49,110 bases of DNA, from positions 1 through 49,110 of the forward strand of contig JAHDWN010000047.1 of the NCBI GenBank assembly GCA_023382675.1, in the 5' to 3' direction. The position numbers and the translations under genes are program-made. The stretch is from Anaerolineae bacterium. Lineage in GTDB: Bacteria; Chloroflexota; Anaerolineae; Aggregatilineales; Phototrophicaceae. Each line of letters starts with the position of its first letter. Within the stretch, counting starts at the first letter, position 1. Under the pieces are notes generated by a model. That model had not been told where the DNA came from. It did not search any database and was given only the letters and a program-made list of their open reading frames with translations. Below, in pieces: positions 1 through 7,733 of this stretch.

Positions 1-539
1 CCATCGTCAAACGTGGTCAATTGATACGTCTGCCAGATGGGGCCGCCGGTCTCTGCCGTGGCCGTCAGTGTCAACATCTGATCCGGCGTCGGGGATGCGG
101 TTTCGGTCGCCGTCTCCGTCAGGGTTGCGCTCGGTGCTGCGTCAACGGTCGCCGTCTCGCTGCCGTCAAGAGTTGCGGTCAGCGTCGCCGTTTCCAGTGG
201 CGTCTCTGTCAGTGTCGCCGCGTCGGTTGCCGTCGGCAAACCCGTGGCAGGCGTTTCAGACGGTGTCGTGGTCAATGTGGCTGTTTCAGTTGATGTGGGG
301 GACGGTGTTGGTGGCTCTGTCGGTGTGGCTGTCAGCGTCGGGGCTTCGGTCGCCGTTGGTAGGGGCGTGGGAGTCGGCGTTAGGGTGAGCGTGGGTGTCT
401 CGGTACTTGTCGGCGTTTCGGTCGGTGGTTCTTGCGCCGAGATATTCGTGTTTCCAGGACTGAGGCCGAAGATGAATAAAGCGATCAAAAACAAACAGGC
501 AATCCGAAATAATGGGCGTGCAGCAATGTGAGACAGCAT
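1..539 (-). CDS. Secreted Thr/Pro-rich protein, N-terminal part (runs off window)
   Basis: Reading leftward from an ATG at 539-537, an open frame continues to the window edge without a stop, so only the first ~179 residues are visible. Residues ~1-37 look like a signal peptide: a basic start, a Leu/Ile/Phe-rich core, then a likely cleavage near Ser-Ala-Gln. After that almost every residue is Thr, Pro, Ala, Glu or Ser in ETPT/TATLT patterns, an extended linker of the kind that follows the signal peptide or joins domains in exported Chloroflexota proteins. The last visible residues ([15 protein letters not shown]) leave the low-complexity pattern, so a folded domain probably starts there. Function unknown. 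The plus-strand frames here are Val/Gly-rich shadows of this gene. Confidence 0.75.
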   Translation of the reverse strand, partial: MLSHIAARPLFRIACLFLIALFIFGLSPGNTNISAQEPPTETPTSTETPTLTLTPTPTPLPTATEAPTLTATPTEPPTPSPTSTETATLTTTPSETPATGLPTATDAATLTETPLETATLTATLDGSETATVDAAPSATLTETATETASPTPDQMLTLTATAETGGPIWQTYQLTTFDD

Positions 540-780
540 AGACAACCCCCTATGCACTTCAAGTCAACCAGCCCTAGCGCGAATCGAGATATGCAGTTGG
601 ACTAACCGGCGGCTCCGCGAGCAAGCAGATACTTATCAGCCTTCATAACTGGCTGTATCACGAAATCTAATCACAAGTGTATAAAGCTCTGCGGCGGGGG
701 GGGGTAAGGTTTTCTGTAATGCGTAAATATCGTGTTGAGACGGGGGTTTCAGGCGTAAAGGCCACACCAGCGAGAATCAA
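540..780. other. Intergenic region, no gene seen
   Basis: This stretch lies between the secreted Thr/Pro-rich gene (reading left from 539) and the terminator of the epimerase gene. It should hold the promoter of the leftward gene. It contains a run of ten or more G at about 694-704. No convincing ORF or RNA was found. Confidence 0.5.
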
Positions 781-809
781 ACAGGGCCGCCGTGTTCGGG
801 CAGCCCTGT
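781..809 (-). terminator. Intrinsic terminator of the GDP-mannose epimerase gene
   Basis: On the minus strand an 11-bp stem with one mismatch (arms 809-799 and 791-781) and a 7-nt loop is followed by TTGATTCT. It lies about 20 nt beyond the stop codon of the epimerase gene. The T-tract is short, so efficiency is uncertain. Confidence 0.6.
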
Positions 810-830
810 CGGCATGTGCGGGGCGCTATG

Positions 831-1862
831 CTACTTGGTGATGAGTTCGCTGGGCGCAACCTCGGTTGCCAGCGACTTCGCGCGCCGGGGCATCCCCATC
901 TTCGCGCGCACCTCGTCTTCGATCCACTCGTAGGTGCGCCGCATCCCGTCTTCCAGGCTGACCTGCGGCTCCCAACCGAGCACCTCGCGCAGGCGCGTGT
1001 TATCCGAGTTGCGCCCGCGCACGCCCTGCGGGCCGGGGATATGCCGCTTGGTGATCTCGATGCCGGCGATCTCGGCGACCATATCCGCCAGCTCGTTGAT
1101 CGTCACCATGCGATCCTGGCCCAGGTTGAGCGGCTCGCGGTAATCCGAGCGCATCAGCTTGTGGATGCCGACCAGGCAGTCGTCGATGTAGCAGAACGAG
1201 CGCGTCTGCTCGCCGTCGCCCCAGATCTCGACCTCGGGGTTGCCGGTCAGCTTCGCCATCGCCACCTTGCGACTCATGGCTGCCGGGGCTTTTTCGCGCC
1301 CGCCCGTCCACGTGCCCAGCGGGCCGAAGATGTTGTGGAAGCGGACGATGCGCGTCTCCAGGCCGTACTCTTCCTGGTAGTGCGTACACATGCGCTCGGT
1401 GACGAGCTTTTCCCAGCCGTAAGCGTCCTGCGGTTGGGCGGGGTAGGCCTCTTCTTCCTTCAGCGGCGCGATGTGCGTTTCGGTCTGGCGGTATTCCGGG
1501 TAGACGCAGGCGGACGAGGTGTAGAGATAGCGCTTGACGCCATTCACGCGCGCGGCTTCGAGCGTGTGCGTGCTGATCAGGATGTTGCTGTGCAGGATGT
1601 GCGCGTGATTGGCGGAAATGTAGCCCATGCCGCCCATGTCGGCTGCCAGCGCATACACCTCGTCGATGCCGCGCGTCGCCTGCAAGCAGCTATCCCAGCG
1701 CCGCAGGTCGAGGATCTCGAACTCATCCGCATCTGTCGGGGCATATTCGGGCAGCTTGAGATCCACGCCGCGCACCCAATAGCCCGACCGCTTTAGAAAC
1801 GACACCAGATGATGCCCGATGAAGCCACCTGCGCCGGTGACGAGAACTCTAGTCTGTGCCAC
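831..1862 (-). CDS. GDP-mannose 3,5-epimerase-like NAD-dependent epimerase
   Basis: Extended SDR enzyme of 343 aa. The Rossmann motif TGAGGFIG is at residues 9-16, and the active-site set of the plant-type GDP-mannose 3,5-epimerases is present: Cys in SSACVYPE (C119), YxxxK at Y148/K152 and Lys in GREKAPAA (K191). The C-terminal GPQGVRGRNSDN segment is also typical. Family reaction: GDP-D-mannose to GDP-L-galactose/GDP-L-gulose, in the cytoplasm. I chose the GTG at 1862 because AAGGAGAG sits 4 nt upstream and the Rossmann strand begins at once; the frame stays open to an ATG at 2006, but the extra 48 residues look like translated intergenic DNA. It diverges from the CDP-glucose genes and probably feeds the same polysaccharide programme. 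Confidence 0.9.
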   Translation of the reverse strand: MAQTRVLVTGAGGFIGHHLVSFLKRSGYWVRGVDLKLPEYAPTDADEFEILDLRRWDSCLQATRGIDEVYALAADMGGMGYISANHAHILHSNILISTHTLEAARVNGVKRYLYTSSACVYPEYRQTETHIAPLKEEEAYPAQPQDAYGWEKLVTERMCTHYQEEYGLETRIVRFHNIFGPLGTWTGGREKAPAAMSRKVAMAKLTGNPEVEIWGDGEQTRSFCYIDDCLVGIHKLMRSDYREPLNLGQDRMVTINELADMVAEIAGIEITKRHIPGPQGVRGRNSDNTRLREVLGWEPQVSLEDGMRRTYEWIEDEVRAKMGMPRRAKSLATEVAPSELITK

Positions 1863-2451
1863 GTGTCTCTCCTTGGGACCGAATCTATCCAGTACAGGAA
1901 CGTAACCCATGAGTTGAAGTGAAGTTTCATCCCCACCCCTGAACCTTGCGGTTCTTCCCCGCCCTATTGCGATGAGGAGGGGATTAAGGGGAGAGGATAT
2001 ATTCAATGGTGCTGTTGGCGAATTAATCTTTTCCCTTCACACGCCCTCACCCTAAATTCCTCTCCCTCAGGGAGAAGGACTTTCAAACGCGCTTTTCGCC
2101 CCTTCGCCATGAGGGAGAAGGGGTCGGGGGATGAGGGTAACATGGCCTTTTATGAGTTCGCCAACACCATCATTCAATCACATTGCCCCGATACTGCACC
2201 AGTCACGAACACGAACGGTGCATGATAATGATCTTCATGATTCCGAAATGAACTTTCTATTCATTAAAACACGCACCCCATCTCCCTTTCAATACCCTTT
2301 CGCACCAATGTAAGCTGAGGGCAGCTTTCTCATCCAGGTTTACCCGGCGGCGATTCTGTGATTTTAGGTGACGGATAGGCGAGGCGGCTATCGTTAGGGC
2401 AGGGTCAATTCAGTCGTGTTCACACGTCAGGGGCACACGGGGGTTATTCTT
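1863..2451. other. Divergent intergenic region between epimerase and rfbF
   Basis: Apart from MITE copy 1 it holds a degenerate CATCCCC/GAGGAGGGGAT palindromic repeat at about 1930-1980 and an AT-rich stretch at 2225-2310, where the rfbF promoter probably lies. No ORF here looks real. Confidence 0.5.
2001..2178. mobile_element. MITE-like element, copy 1 (164 bp, with target-site duplication)
   Basis: The element body is 2008-2171 (164 bp). The ends are inverted: GGTGCTGTTGGCGAA on the left, and on the right a partly diverged copy whose inner ten bases match perfectly. ATTCAAT directly flanks both sides (2001-2007 and 2172-2178), as expected of a target-site duplication. The interior is a nested palindrome (CCCTCACCC ... 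GGGGGATGAGGG) enclosing two smaller hairpins. It has no transposase gene. A second copy of exactly the same length is at 14063-14226. Confidence 0.8.
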
Positions 2452-3282
2452 ATGGAAGATGTGAAAGTCGTCATTCTGGCCGGTGGTTTCGGCACGCGCC
2501 TGGCAGAAGAGACCGAGATTCGGCCAAAACCAATGGTCGAAATCGGTGGCAGGCCGATTTTGTGGCACATCATGAACATCTACGCCGCCTATGGGTTCAA
2601 GCACTTTGTCATCGCGCTTGGCTACAAGGGGGAATATATCAAGCGCTATTTCCACGATTATTATTCGCTGCACGGCGACATGACCTTCGACTTCAAGAAT
2701 GGCAGTTACAGCGCGCGCGGTGAACGCAATCTCGATTGGACGGTCGAACTGGTCGATACCGGCCTGCACACCATGACCGGTGGCCGCGTCAAACGCCTGC
2801 ACGATCTCGGCGTCATTGGCGACAATACCTTCATGATGACCTACGGCGATGGCGTATCTGATGTGAATATCGCCGAGCTGTACAACTTCCACAAGGCTCA
2901 CGGCAAACTGGCAACCATGACCGCTGTACGCCCGCCAGCGCGTTTCGGCGTGCTCGAATTCGAAGGCAACATGGTGCGCCGCTTCGCCGAAAAATCGCAG
3001 TTCGACGTGGGTTGGATCAACGGCGGGTTCTTCGTGCTGGAACCCGGCGCGATTGACTACGTGGATGATTATGACACCTACTGGGAGCGTATCCCGCTGG
3101 AAAAACTCGCTGATGATGGCCAATTGATGGCCTACAAGCACGACTCCTTCTGGCAGTGCATGGACACCCTGCGTGACAAGACCCTGCTCCAGGGCCTCTG
3201 GGACTCTGGCGAGGCGCCCTGGGCGATCAAAAACGCACCTGCGTTGAGTACCCCGGCGAACGGCACGGCCAACAACGTATAA
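2452..3282 (+). CDS. rfbF: Glucose-1-phosphate cytidylyltransferase
   Basis: Makes CDP-glucose from CTP and alpha-D-glucose 1-phosphate, the first step to CDP-deoxysugars. The 276-aa product has the nucleotidyltransferase signature GGFGTRLAEET followed by RPKPM (residues ~11-28), then the family-typical YKGEYIKRYF, MMTYGDGVSD (metal-binding Asp) and NGGFFVLEP segments. Length is close to the ~257-aa enterobacterial RfbF. The frame opens at 2416, but the ATG at 2452 is preferred: it directly precedes the conserved VKVVILAGG strand and has a G-rich stretch 9 nt upstream. The next gene is rfbG, the following enzyme of the pathway, though an intrinsic terminator lies between them. Confidence 0.93.
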   Translation: MEDVKVVILAGGFGTRLAEETEIRPKPMVEIGGRPILWHIMNIYAAYGFKHFVIALGYKGEYIKRYFHDYYSLHGDMTFDFKNGSYSARGERNLDWTVELVDTGLHTMTGGRVKRLHDLGVIGDNTFMMTYGDGVSDVNIAELYNFHKAHGKLATMTAVRPPARFGVLEFEGNMVRRFAEKSQFDVGWINGGFFVLEPGAIDYVDDYDTYWERIPLEKLADDGQLMAYKHDSFWQCMDTLRDKTLLQGLWDSGEAPWAIKNAPALSTPANGTANNV

Positions 3283-3318
3283 TCCTTCTCGACTCGATTT
3301 TGGTGTATGGTGATGGGT

Positions 3319-3352
3319 GAGGGCGAGCCGCCGGTTCGCCCTCAGGTTTTTC
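3319..3352 (+). terminator. Intrinsic terminator between rfbF and rfbG
   Basis: An 8-bp GC-rich stem (GAGGGCGA/TCGCCCTC) with a 9-nt loop is followed by AGGTTTTTC. It sits 37 nt after rfbF and 37 nt before rfbG, so it may attenuate read-through between two enzymes of one pathway. Confidence 0.65.
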
Positions 3353-3388
3353 GCGTCTTATCCAGCGTTGAAAAGGACAAACCACGGC

Positions 3389-4489
3389 ATGTTCAACGAT
3401 GTCTACCAGGGCAAGAAAGTGCTTGTTACCGGCAATACCGGTTTCAAAGGTGCGTGGCTGACCGTCTGGCTGCTGCAGCTTGGCGCCGATGTGTTTGGCA
3501 TCTCCAACGAAGTGCCGACGACGCCCGCCATGTTCGATTTATGCGGCCTGCGCGAGCGCATCACCTATTTTGAGCACGACATCAACGATCTCGCCGCTGT
3601 CGAGCGCCGGATCGCCGAGGTGCGCCCGGATTTCGTCTTCCACCTGGCCGCACAGCCGATTGTGCGCATCTCTTATGATGACCCGGTCGGCACACTCGCG
3701 ACCAACATCATGGGCACGGCGCACGTGCTCGAAGCCCTGCGCCGCAGCAATCATCCCTGCACTGCCGTCATGATCACGAGCGACAAATGCTACGATAACG
3801 TCGAGTGGGTCTGGGGCTACCGCGAGACCGATGCTGTCGGCGGGCGCGACCCGTACAGCGCGTCCAAGGGCGGCGCGGAACTGGTGATCAAGACCTACTA
3901 TCACTCGTTCTTCAGCCGCCCGGACTCGAATGTGCGCGTGGCATCGACCCGCGCAGGCAACGTCATCGGCGGCGGCGACTGGGCGGCCAACCGCATCGTG
4001 CCGGATGCCTTCCGCGCCTGGGGCACTGAGCAGACGCTCGAAATCCGTGCGCCGCGCGCCACCCGCCCCTGGCAGCACGTGCTTGAACCCCTGAGCGGCT
4101 ATCTGCACCTGGGCGCGCAGCTTTACCAACGCAAGGAACTCAACGGCGAGCCTTACAATTTCGGCCCGGTCGAGCGCAGCTATTCTGTGCGCGATCTGCT
4201 CGCCAAGCTGACCACGCACTGGGATTTCGGCGCGCTCGCCCAGCCGATCCGCGAAGTCGAGCCGCCAGGCTTCCACGAGGCCGGTCTGCTCAAGCTCAAC
4301 TGTGACAAAGCGCTGCACGATCTCGGCTGGCTGCCGACGCTCAACATCGACGAGGTGGCGCGGCTGACGTCCTCCTGGTACAAGGCGCACTATCGCGATC
4401 ACAACCCGGACATGCTCGCCTTCACCCAGGCGCAGCTTGACGAGTACGGCAGCATCGCCCGTTCGCGCAACATCGTCTGGGCAACCTGA
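3389..4489 (+). CDS. rfbG: CDP-glucose 4,6-dehydratase
   Basis: Converts CDP-glucose to CDP-4-keto-6-deoxyglucose, the precursor of CDP-3,6-dideoxyhexoses. The 366-aa extended SDR carries TGNTGFKG (residues 14-21), HLAAQPIVR, SDKCYDN, YSASK with Y156/K160, and RAGNVIGGGDWA, all characteristic of RfbG rather than dTDP-glucose dehydratases. The start at 3389 has AAAAGGAC 13 nt upstream and gives a length close to the ~359-aa family norm; the longer frame from 3317 overlaps the terminator hairpin and is rejected. No rfbH-type 3-dehydrase is visible in the window, so the final sugar cannot be named. Confidence 0.93.
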   Translation: MFNDVYQGKKVLVTGNTGFKGAWLTVWLLQLGADVFGISNEVPTTPAMFDLCGLRERITYFEHDINDLAAVERRIAEVRPDFVFHLAAQPIVRISYDDPVGTLATNIMGTAHVLEALRRSNHPCTAVMITSDKCYDNVEWVWGYRETDAVGGRDPYSASKGGAELVIKTYYHSFFSRPDSNVRVASTRAGNVIGGGDWAANRIVPDAFRAWGTEQTLEIRAPRATRPWQHVLEPLSGYLHLGAQLYQRKELNGEPYNFGPVERSYSVRDLLAKLTTHWDFGALAQPIREVEPPGFHEAGLLKLNCDKALHDLGWLPTLNIDEVARLTSSWYKAHYRDHNPDMLAFTQAQLDEYGSIARSRNIVWAT

Positions 4490-4856
4490 GCGCCGAAATG
4501 TACGTATAGGGTTACTGTGCGTGATCATAACGATGCGGCGATAGTGTGTCGTGATTGCGGTCATCCCCTCCATACTGTCATGAGGAGGGGATGAATCCCT
4601 GGTTCACGGGGAAAAAATGCGGCGGGCAGGGCATCGATTCTGAGGCTGTGCTAATCATTGTGTTGTACGCTGAAAACCTCACGCCGGACGACACTTCGCC
4701 TTCTGGTCGAAGATTGGTACAGAAGTCTCAACGCTCGTAAATTGCTGAATGTTGTAAATTTTTGTTATATTGCAAGGTGCAAATTATATAACGGTTAAAT
4801 AGAGTTTAAGACATATGTTCATTGCTGTCACTTTATAAGAATACATAGGTCGCATC
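4490..4856. other. Intergenic region with perfect inverted repeat and AT-rich promoter zone
   Basis: An 11-bp perfect inverted repeat (TCATCCCCTCC, 4561-4571, with its complement at 4584-4594) lacks a T-tract and resembles the other CCCCTC-type palindromic repeats here. From 4740 the DNA becomes very AT-rich, unlike the coding flanks. No credible gene. Confidence 0.5.
4762..4790 (+). promoter_or_regulatory. Candidate sigma-70-type promoter for the SDR gene
   Basis: TTGTTA (4762-4767), a 17-nt spacer and TATATA (4785-4790) lie in the AT-rich zone about 65 nt before the epimerase ATG. The match is only partial. Confidence 0.35.
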
Positions 4857-5897
4857 ATGCGTATTCTCGTTACCGGTTATCTTGGCTATTTGGGCAGTGT
4901 GCTCGTTCCGCTGTTGATCGACGCCGGGCACGACGTTACCGGCCTGGACAGCGAGCTGTTCAAAGCCTGCGCACTCTACCAGTTGCCGTTCAGTATCCCC
5001 CACATCAGCCGCGACATTCGCGATGTCACGTCAGATGATCTGGCTGGCTACGACGCCATCATCCATCTGGCCGGGCTGTCCAACGATCCACTCGGCGATC
5101 TCAATCCGCGAGTCACCTACGACATCAACTACACAGCAGCGGTTCGGCTCGCCAGCCTGGCAAAATATGCCGAGACGCCGCGCTTTCTCCTGTCGTCGTC
5201 GTGTGCTGTTTATGGCGCGTCGAACAAGCGCTTCGTCACCGAGCGTTCGCCCGTGCGCCCACTCTCGACCTTCGCCGTCGCCAAGCTGCGCGCCGAAAAC
5301 GATATCGCGCGGTTAGCGGATCGTTCGTTTGCGCCAACCTTCCTGCGCAAGCCGCCACTCTACGGCATTGCGCCGTATCACCGCACCGACACCGCCGTCA
5401 ACAATATGGTCGCCTGGGCTGCCTACAACGGGCGGGTCATCCTCAAGACCGATGGTGAAAGCTGGCGTCCCTATCTGCACGTGGAAGATGTTGCCAGTGC
5501 CTTTCTGGCTGCGCTGCACGCGCCCATTCGTGCCGTGCATAACCAGATCTTGAACGTCGTCAAGACAGAAGACAACTTCCAGGCGCGTGAGATCGCCGCG
5601 CGCATTGAACAGGTCATCGAGGGCGTGCGCACCGAGCAGATCGCCAACCCGCCGCACGACGCGCGCAGCTACCGCGTCGATGGCTACCAGATCACGCAGG
5701 CTTTGCCCGGCTGGCGTCCGCTGTGGACGCTCGATCAGGGTATCCGCCAGATCTACGAGGCCTGCCGCGCGAGCGAACTCAAGCTGGAAGACTTCGAAGG
5801 GGCACGCTTCAAGCGTGTGGCTTACCTCAAGCACCTGATGACGGCGGGGCGCGTCACCGACGATTTACGTTGGGTCGATGCCAGCGTCCGGGTGTAG
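4857..5897 (+). CDS. NAD-dependent epimerase/reductase (extended SDR) with Tyr-to-Phe change
   Basis: A 346-aa extended SDR with the NAD motif GYLGYLG (residues 7-13), IIHLAGLSNDPLGDLNP, SSSCAVYG and RPYLHVEDVA. This is the family often found in deoxysugar clusters, acting on nucleotide 4-ketosugars. At the normally invariant YxxxK the sequence reads F139-A-V-A-K143 (codon TTC at 5271), so the catalytic Tyr is absent, and the usual RN before the nucleotide-binding loop is RK (FLRKPPLYG). The protein may therefore be impaired, use another acid/base, or be a binding-only partner. By position it could act after RfbG as epimerase or 4-ketoreductase (inference). Confidence 0.82.
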   Translation: MRILVTGYLGYLGSVLVPLLIDAGHDVTGLDSELFKACALYQLPFSIPHISRDIRDVTSDDLAGYDAIIHLAGLSNDPLGDLNPRVTYDINYTAAVRLASLAKYAETPRFLLSSSCAVYGASNKRFVTERSPVRPLSTFAVAKLRAENDIARLADRSFAPTFLRKPPLYGIAPYHRTDTAVNNMVAWAAYNGRVILKTDGESWRPYLHVEDVASAFLAALHAPIRAVHNQILNVVKTEDNFQAREIAARIEQVIEGVRTEQIANPPHDARSYRVDGYQITQALPGWRPLWTLDQGIRQIYEACRASELKLEDFEGARFKRVAYLKHLMTAGRVTDDLRWVDASVRV

Positions 5898-5927
5898 TTG
5901 CGGCTGTCCGTTCGTCTGTCCATGGGT

Positions 5928-5948
5928 GGGCGAGGCAGCGCTTCGCCC
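5928..5948. repeat. Small GGGCGA/TCGCCC hairpin after the SDR gene
   Basis: A 6-bp stem with a 9-nt loop lies 30 nt past the stop codon. It has no T-tract. It resembles the larger GGGGCGACCC hairpin at 26515-26537 and may be a repeat relic or weak terminator. Confidence 0.35.
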
Positions 5949-6063
5949 CGACAAAAAGGCCATTCATTCGCATCTTGTTGGTGCTAGCACAAACTCGATC
6001 ACGCCGGTCGAGTGGTTCAACTCATCACTCATTACCCATTACTCACCACGCATCACCTGAATC

Positions 6064-6687
6064 ATGCTTTCCTCAACCCATCTCAACGCGCCGATCTACT
6101 GGATCGGTGGTTCACCCTGCTCCGGCAAAAGCTCGATTGCGCAGCGTCTGGCGCGCGATTATGGCCTGACGCTGTACCTGTGCGACGAGGCGATGGGGCG
6201 GCACATCGAGCAGGCCAGCTTCGAGCACCAGCCGACGATGGCGCGCCTGCCGCAGATGACGCCCGATGCGATCTGGCTGGAGCCGGTCGCTGCCCAGGTG
6301 CAGCGCGTCTTCAACTTCTATCGTGAAGAATTCCCGCTGATCCTGGCCGACATCGCCGCTCTACCGCGCCCGCGGATCGTTGAGGGTGCGGCGCTGATGC
6401 CGGAGCTGGTCGCGCCTCTGCTTGACGATCCCGCGCGGGCGATCTGGCTGGTGCCCAGCCTGGCATTTCAGATCGAGTACTACACCCAGCGCCCGTGGCG
6501 ACACGAAATCGTCCGTGCCACGTCCGATCCAGAGCAGGCGTGGGCGAATTGGATGGCCCGCGATGCCGCCTTTGCCGACCAGATTGAGGCGCAGGCCGCC
6601 GCCCTGAAGCTCACCTGCATTCGCGTCAATGGGCAGCACGATCTCGATGCCATGGCCGGGCAGGTGGCGCGCCATTTTCGATTGTGA
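6064..6687 (+). CDS. Small P-loop kinase-like protein
   Basis: A 207-aa cytoplasmic protein with a Walker A motif GGSPCSGKSS at residues 15-24 at the end of a beta strand. The fold resembles small-molecule kinases (cytidylate/shikimate/2-phosphoglycerate kinase-like), with a possible Walker B-like strand IVEGAALMPEL near residue 100. No substrate-specific motif was recognised. The start is preceded by low-complexity TCATCAC/ATTACTCA repeats and lacks a clear Shine-Dalgarno; the ATG fits the beginning of the first strand. It lies between the sugar-nucleotide genes and the converging O-methyltransferase gene, so a role in sugar or metabolite phosphorylation is possible but unproven. Confidence 0.7.
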   Translation: MLSSTHLNAPIYWIGGSPCSGKSSIAQRLARDYGLTLYLCDEAMGRHIEQASFEHQPTMARLPQMTPDAIWLEPVAAQVQRVFNFYREEFPLILADIAALPRPRIVEGAALMPELVAPLLDDPARAIWLVPSLAFQIEYYTQRPWRHEIVRATSDPEQAWANWMARDAAFADQIEAQAAALKLTCIRVNGQHDLDAMAGQVARHFRL

Positions 6688-6732
6688 GTGCTGATCGTAC
6701 CTACGGAAGCGAGACTTCCCCGTATGCTCGCA

Positions 6733-7515
6733 TCAGGTCGAGCGCAGCGCCGTCAGATAGAAAACGCGTGACCACTCCTGGTAGCAGGGCTGCTGCTCTG
6801 CCTGCCAGTGCGGGTGCGCAGTCAGGAATTCTTCAAAAGCCTTTTTCTCACCCAGGTTGGCCGCTTCCAGCCCGTAAGAATCCCAATCATCAAAAATCAT
6901 CACCACTTTATCCTGGAGCAGCGGCTCGATGAAGCGGAAGGCATCCATGGTTGACGAGTAGAGATCGCAGTCGATCATGACGAAGCTGACCTTGCGGATG
7001 TTGTGTTCGACGGCCAGCGCTGGCGTCGCCGTGTCACAAAACCAGCCCTTGATCAGGAAGGTGCGCCGCCAATCGACGCCGTGGTGGGTCAGGTAGGCGC
7101 GGGTGTAATCGATGCTGGAACGATATTGCCCTGCCGTCCACATGCCCATGTCTTCGGCGTCGGACTGCGGCGGCATCCCCTCGAAGGAGTCAAAACCGAA
7201 CAAGCGCATCTGACTCAGGCCGAGCATCATGCTGGCGTCGTGGAAGCAGGAGAGCGACGTGCCCTGGTAGACGCCGAATTCGAGGTAGTCACCGAGCGCT
7301 TCCGCGCCGTCGCGCCCCAGCCAGCGCAGGCCCGCCTGCTGCACTTCTATCAGTCGTTCACGCGGGACCAGTTCCTTTTTGACACCGACGCCGACCGCCA
7401 CCCGCTGCAGGGCGGGCGGAAGATGATTGACGACATCGTGGATGTGCTTCTGAACACCCAGCTTGCGCAGGGTGCCTCCGACAATTTTACGCGATGTTTT
7501 CGGAATATCTGTCAT
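6733..7515 (-). CDS. TylF/MycF-family O-methyltransferase
   Basis: A 260-aa protein of the macrocin O-methyltransferase family, SAM- and metal-dependent enzymes that methylate sugar hydroxyls. Visible hallmarks are YLEFGVYQGTSL (SAM-binding strand and loop), FGFDSFEGMP, FVMIDCDLYSST (acidic, metal-binding) and IFDDWDSYG. AGGAG sits about 10 nt before the ATG at 7515. It converges on the P-loop kinase gene, with 45 bp between the stops. Neighbouring CDP- and GDP-sugar genes suggest methylation of a surface sugar (inference); the true acceptor is unknown. Confidence 0.87.
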   Translation of the reverse strand: MTDIPKTSRKIVGGTLRKLGVQKHIHDVVNHLPPALQRVAVGVGVKKELVPRERLIEVQQAGLRWLGRDGAEALGDYLEFGVYQGTSLSCFHDASMMLGLSQMRLFGFDSFEGMPPQSDAEDMGMWTAGQYRSSIDYTRAYLTHHGVDWRRTFLIKGWFCDTATPALAVEHNIRKVSFVMIDCDLYSSTMDAFRFIEPLLQDKVVMIFDDWDSYGLEAANLGEKKAFEEFLTAHPHWQAEQQPCYQEWSRVFYLTALRST

Positions 7516-7670
7516 AGCCGAAATCTCCTGAAATTAAGGAATATTTTCCTGCTCCATTTCTTCGATGCTCCTCGATAGATGAGCGCTTTAGATAGCCGGC
7601 AGCGCCTGGCAAGGTGAAGTGCAGTGATCTCAGTATGGCCTGTATGCCTTACGCCGGCCTATCAATCATC

Positions 7671-7697
7671 TGGACAGGTCTTATGACGCGGTATAAT
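7671..7697 (+). promoter_or_regulatory. Candidate promoter for the HerA-like gene
   Basis: A perfect TATAAT (7692-7697) lies 36 nt before the ATG. TGGACA (7671-7676) is a 5/6 match to the -35 box, but the spacer is only 15 nt. Confidence 0.5.
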
Positions 7698-7733
7698 TGC
7701 CACATGCTCAACACCTGACGAAAAGGACTGACG

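Noticed and set aside
1863-2006. N-terminal extension of the GDP-mannose epimerase to an ATG at 2006
   Set aside because: The extra residues are unlike the family; a GTG at 1862 with a good Shine-Dalgarno fits the Rossmann start.
3539-4573. A 344-codon minus-strand open frame
   Set aside because: Antisense to rfbG, which carries all family motifs.
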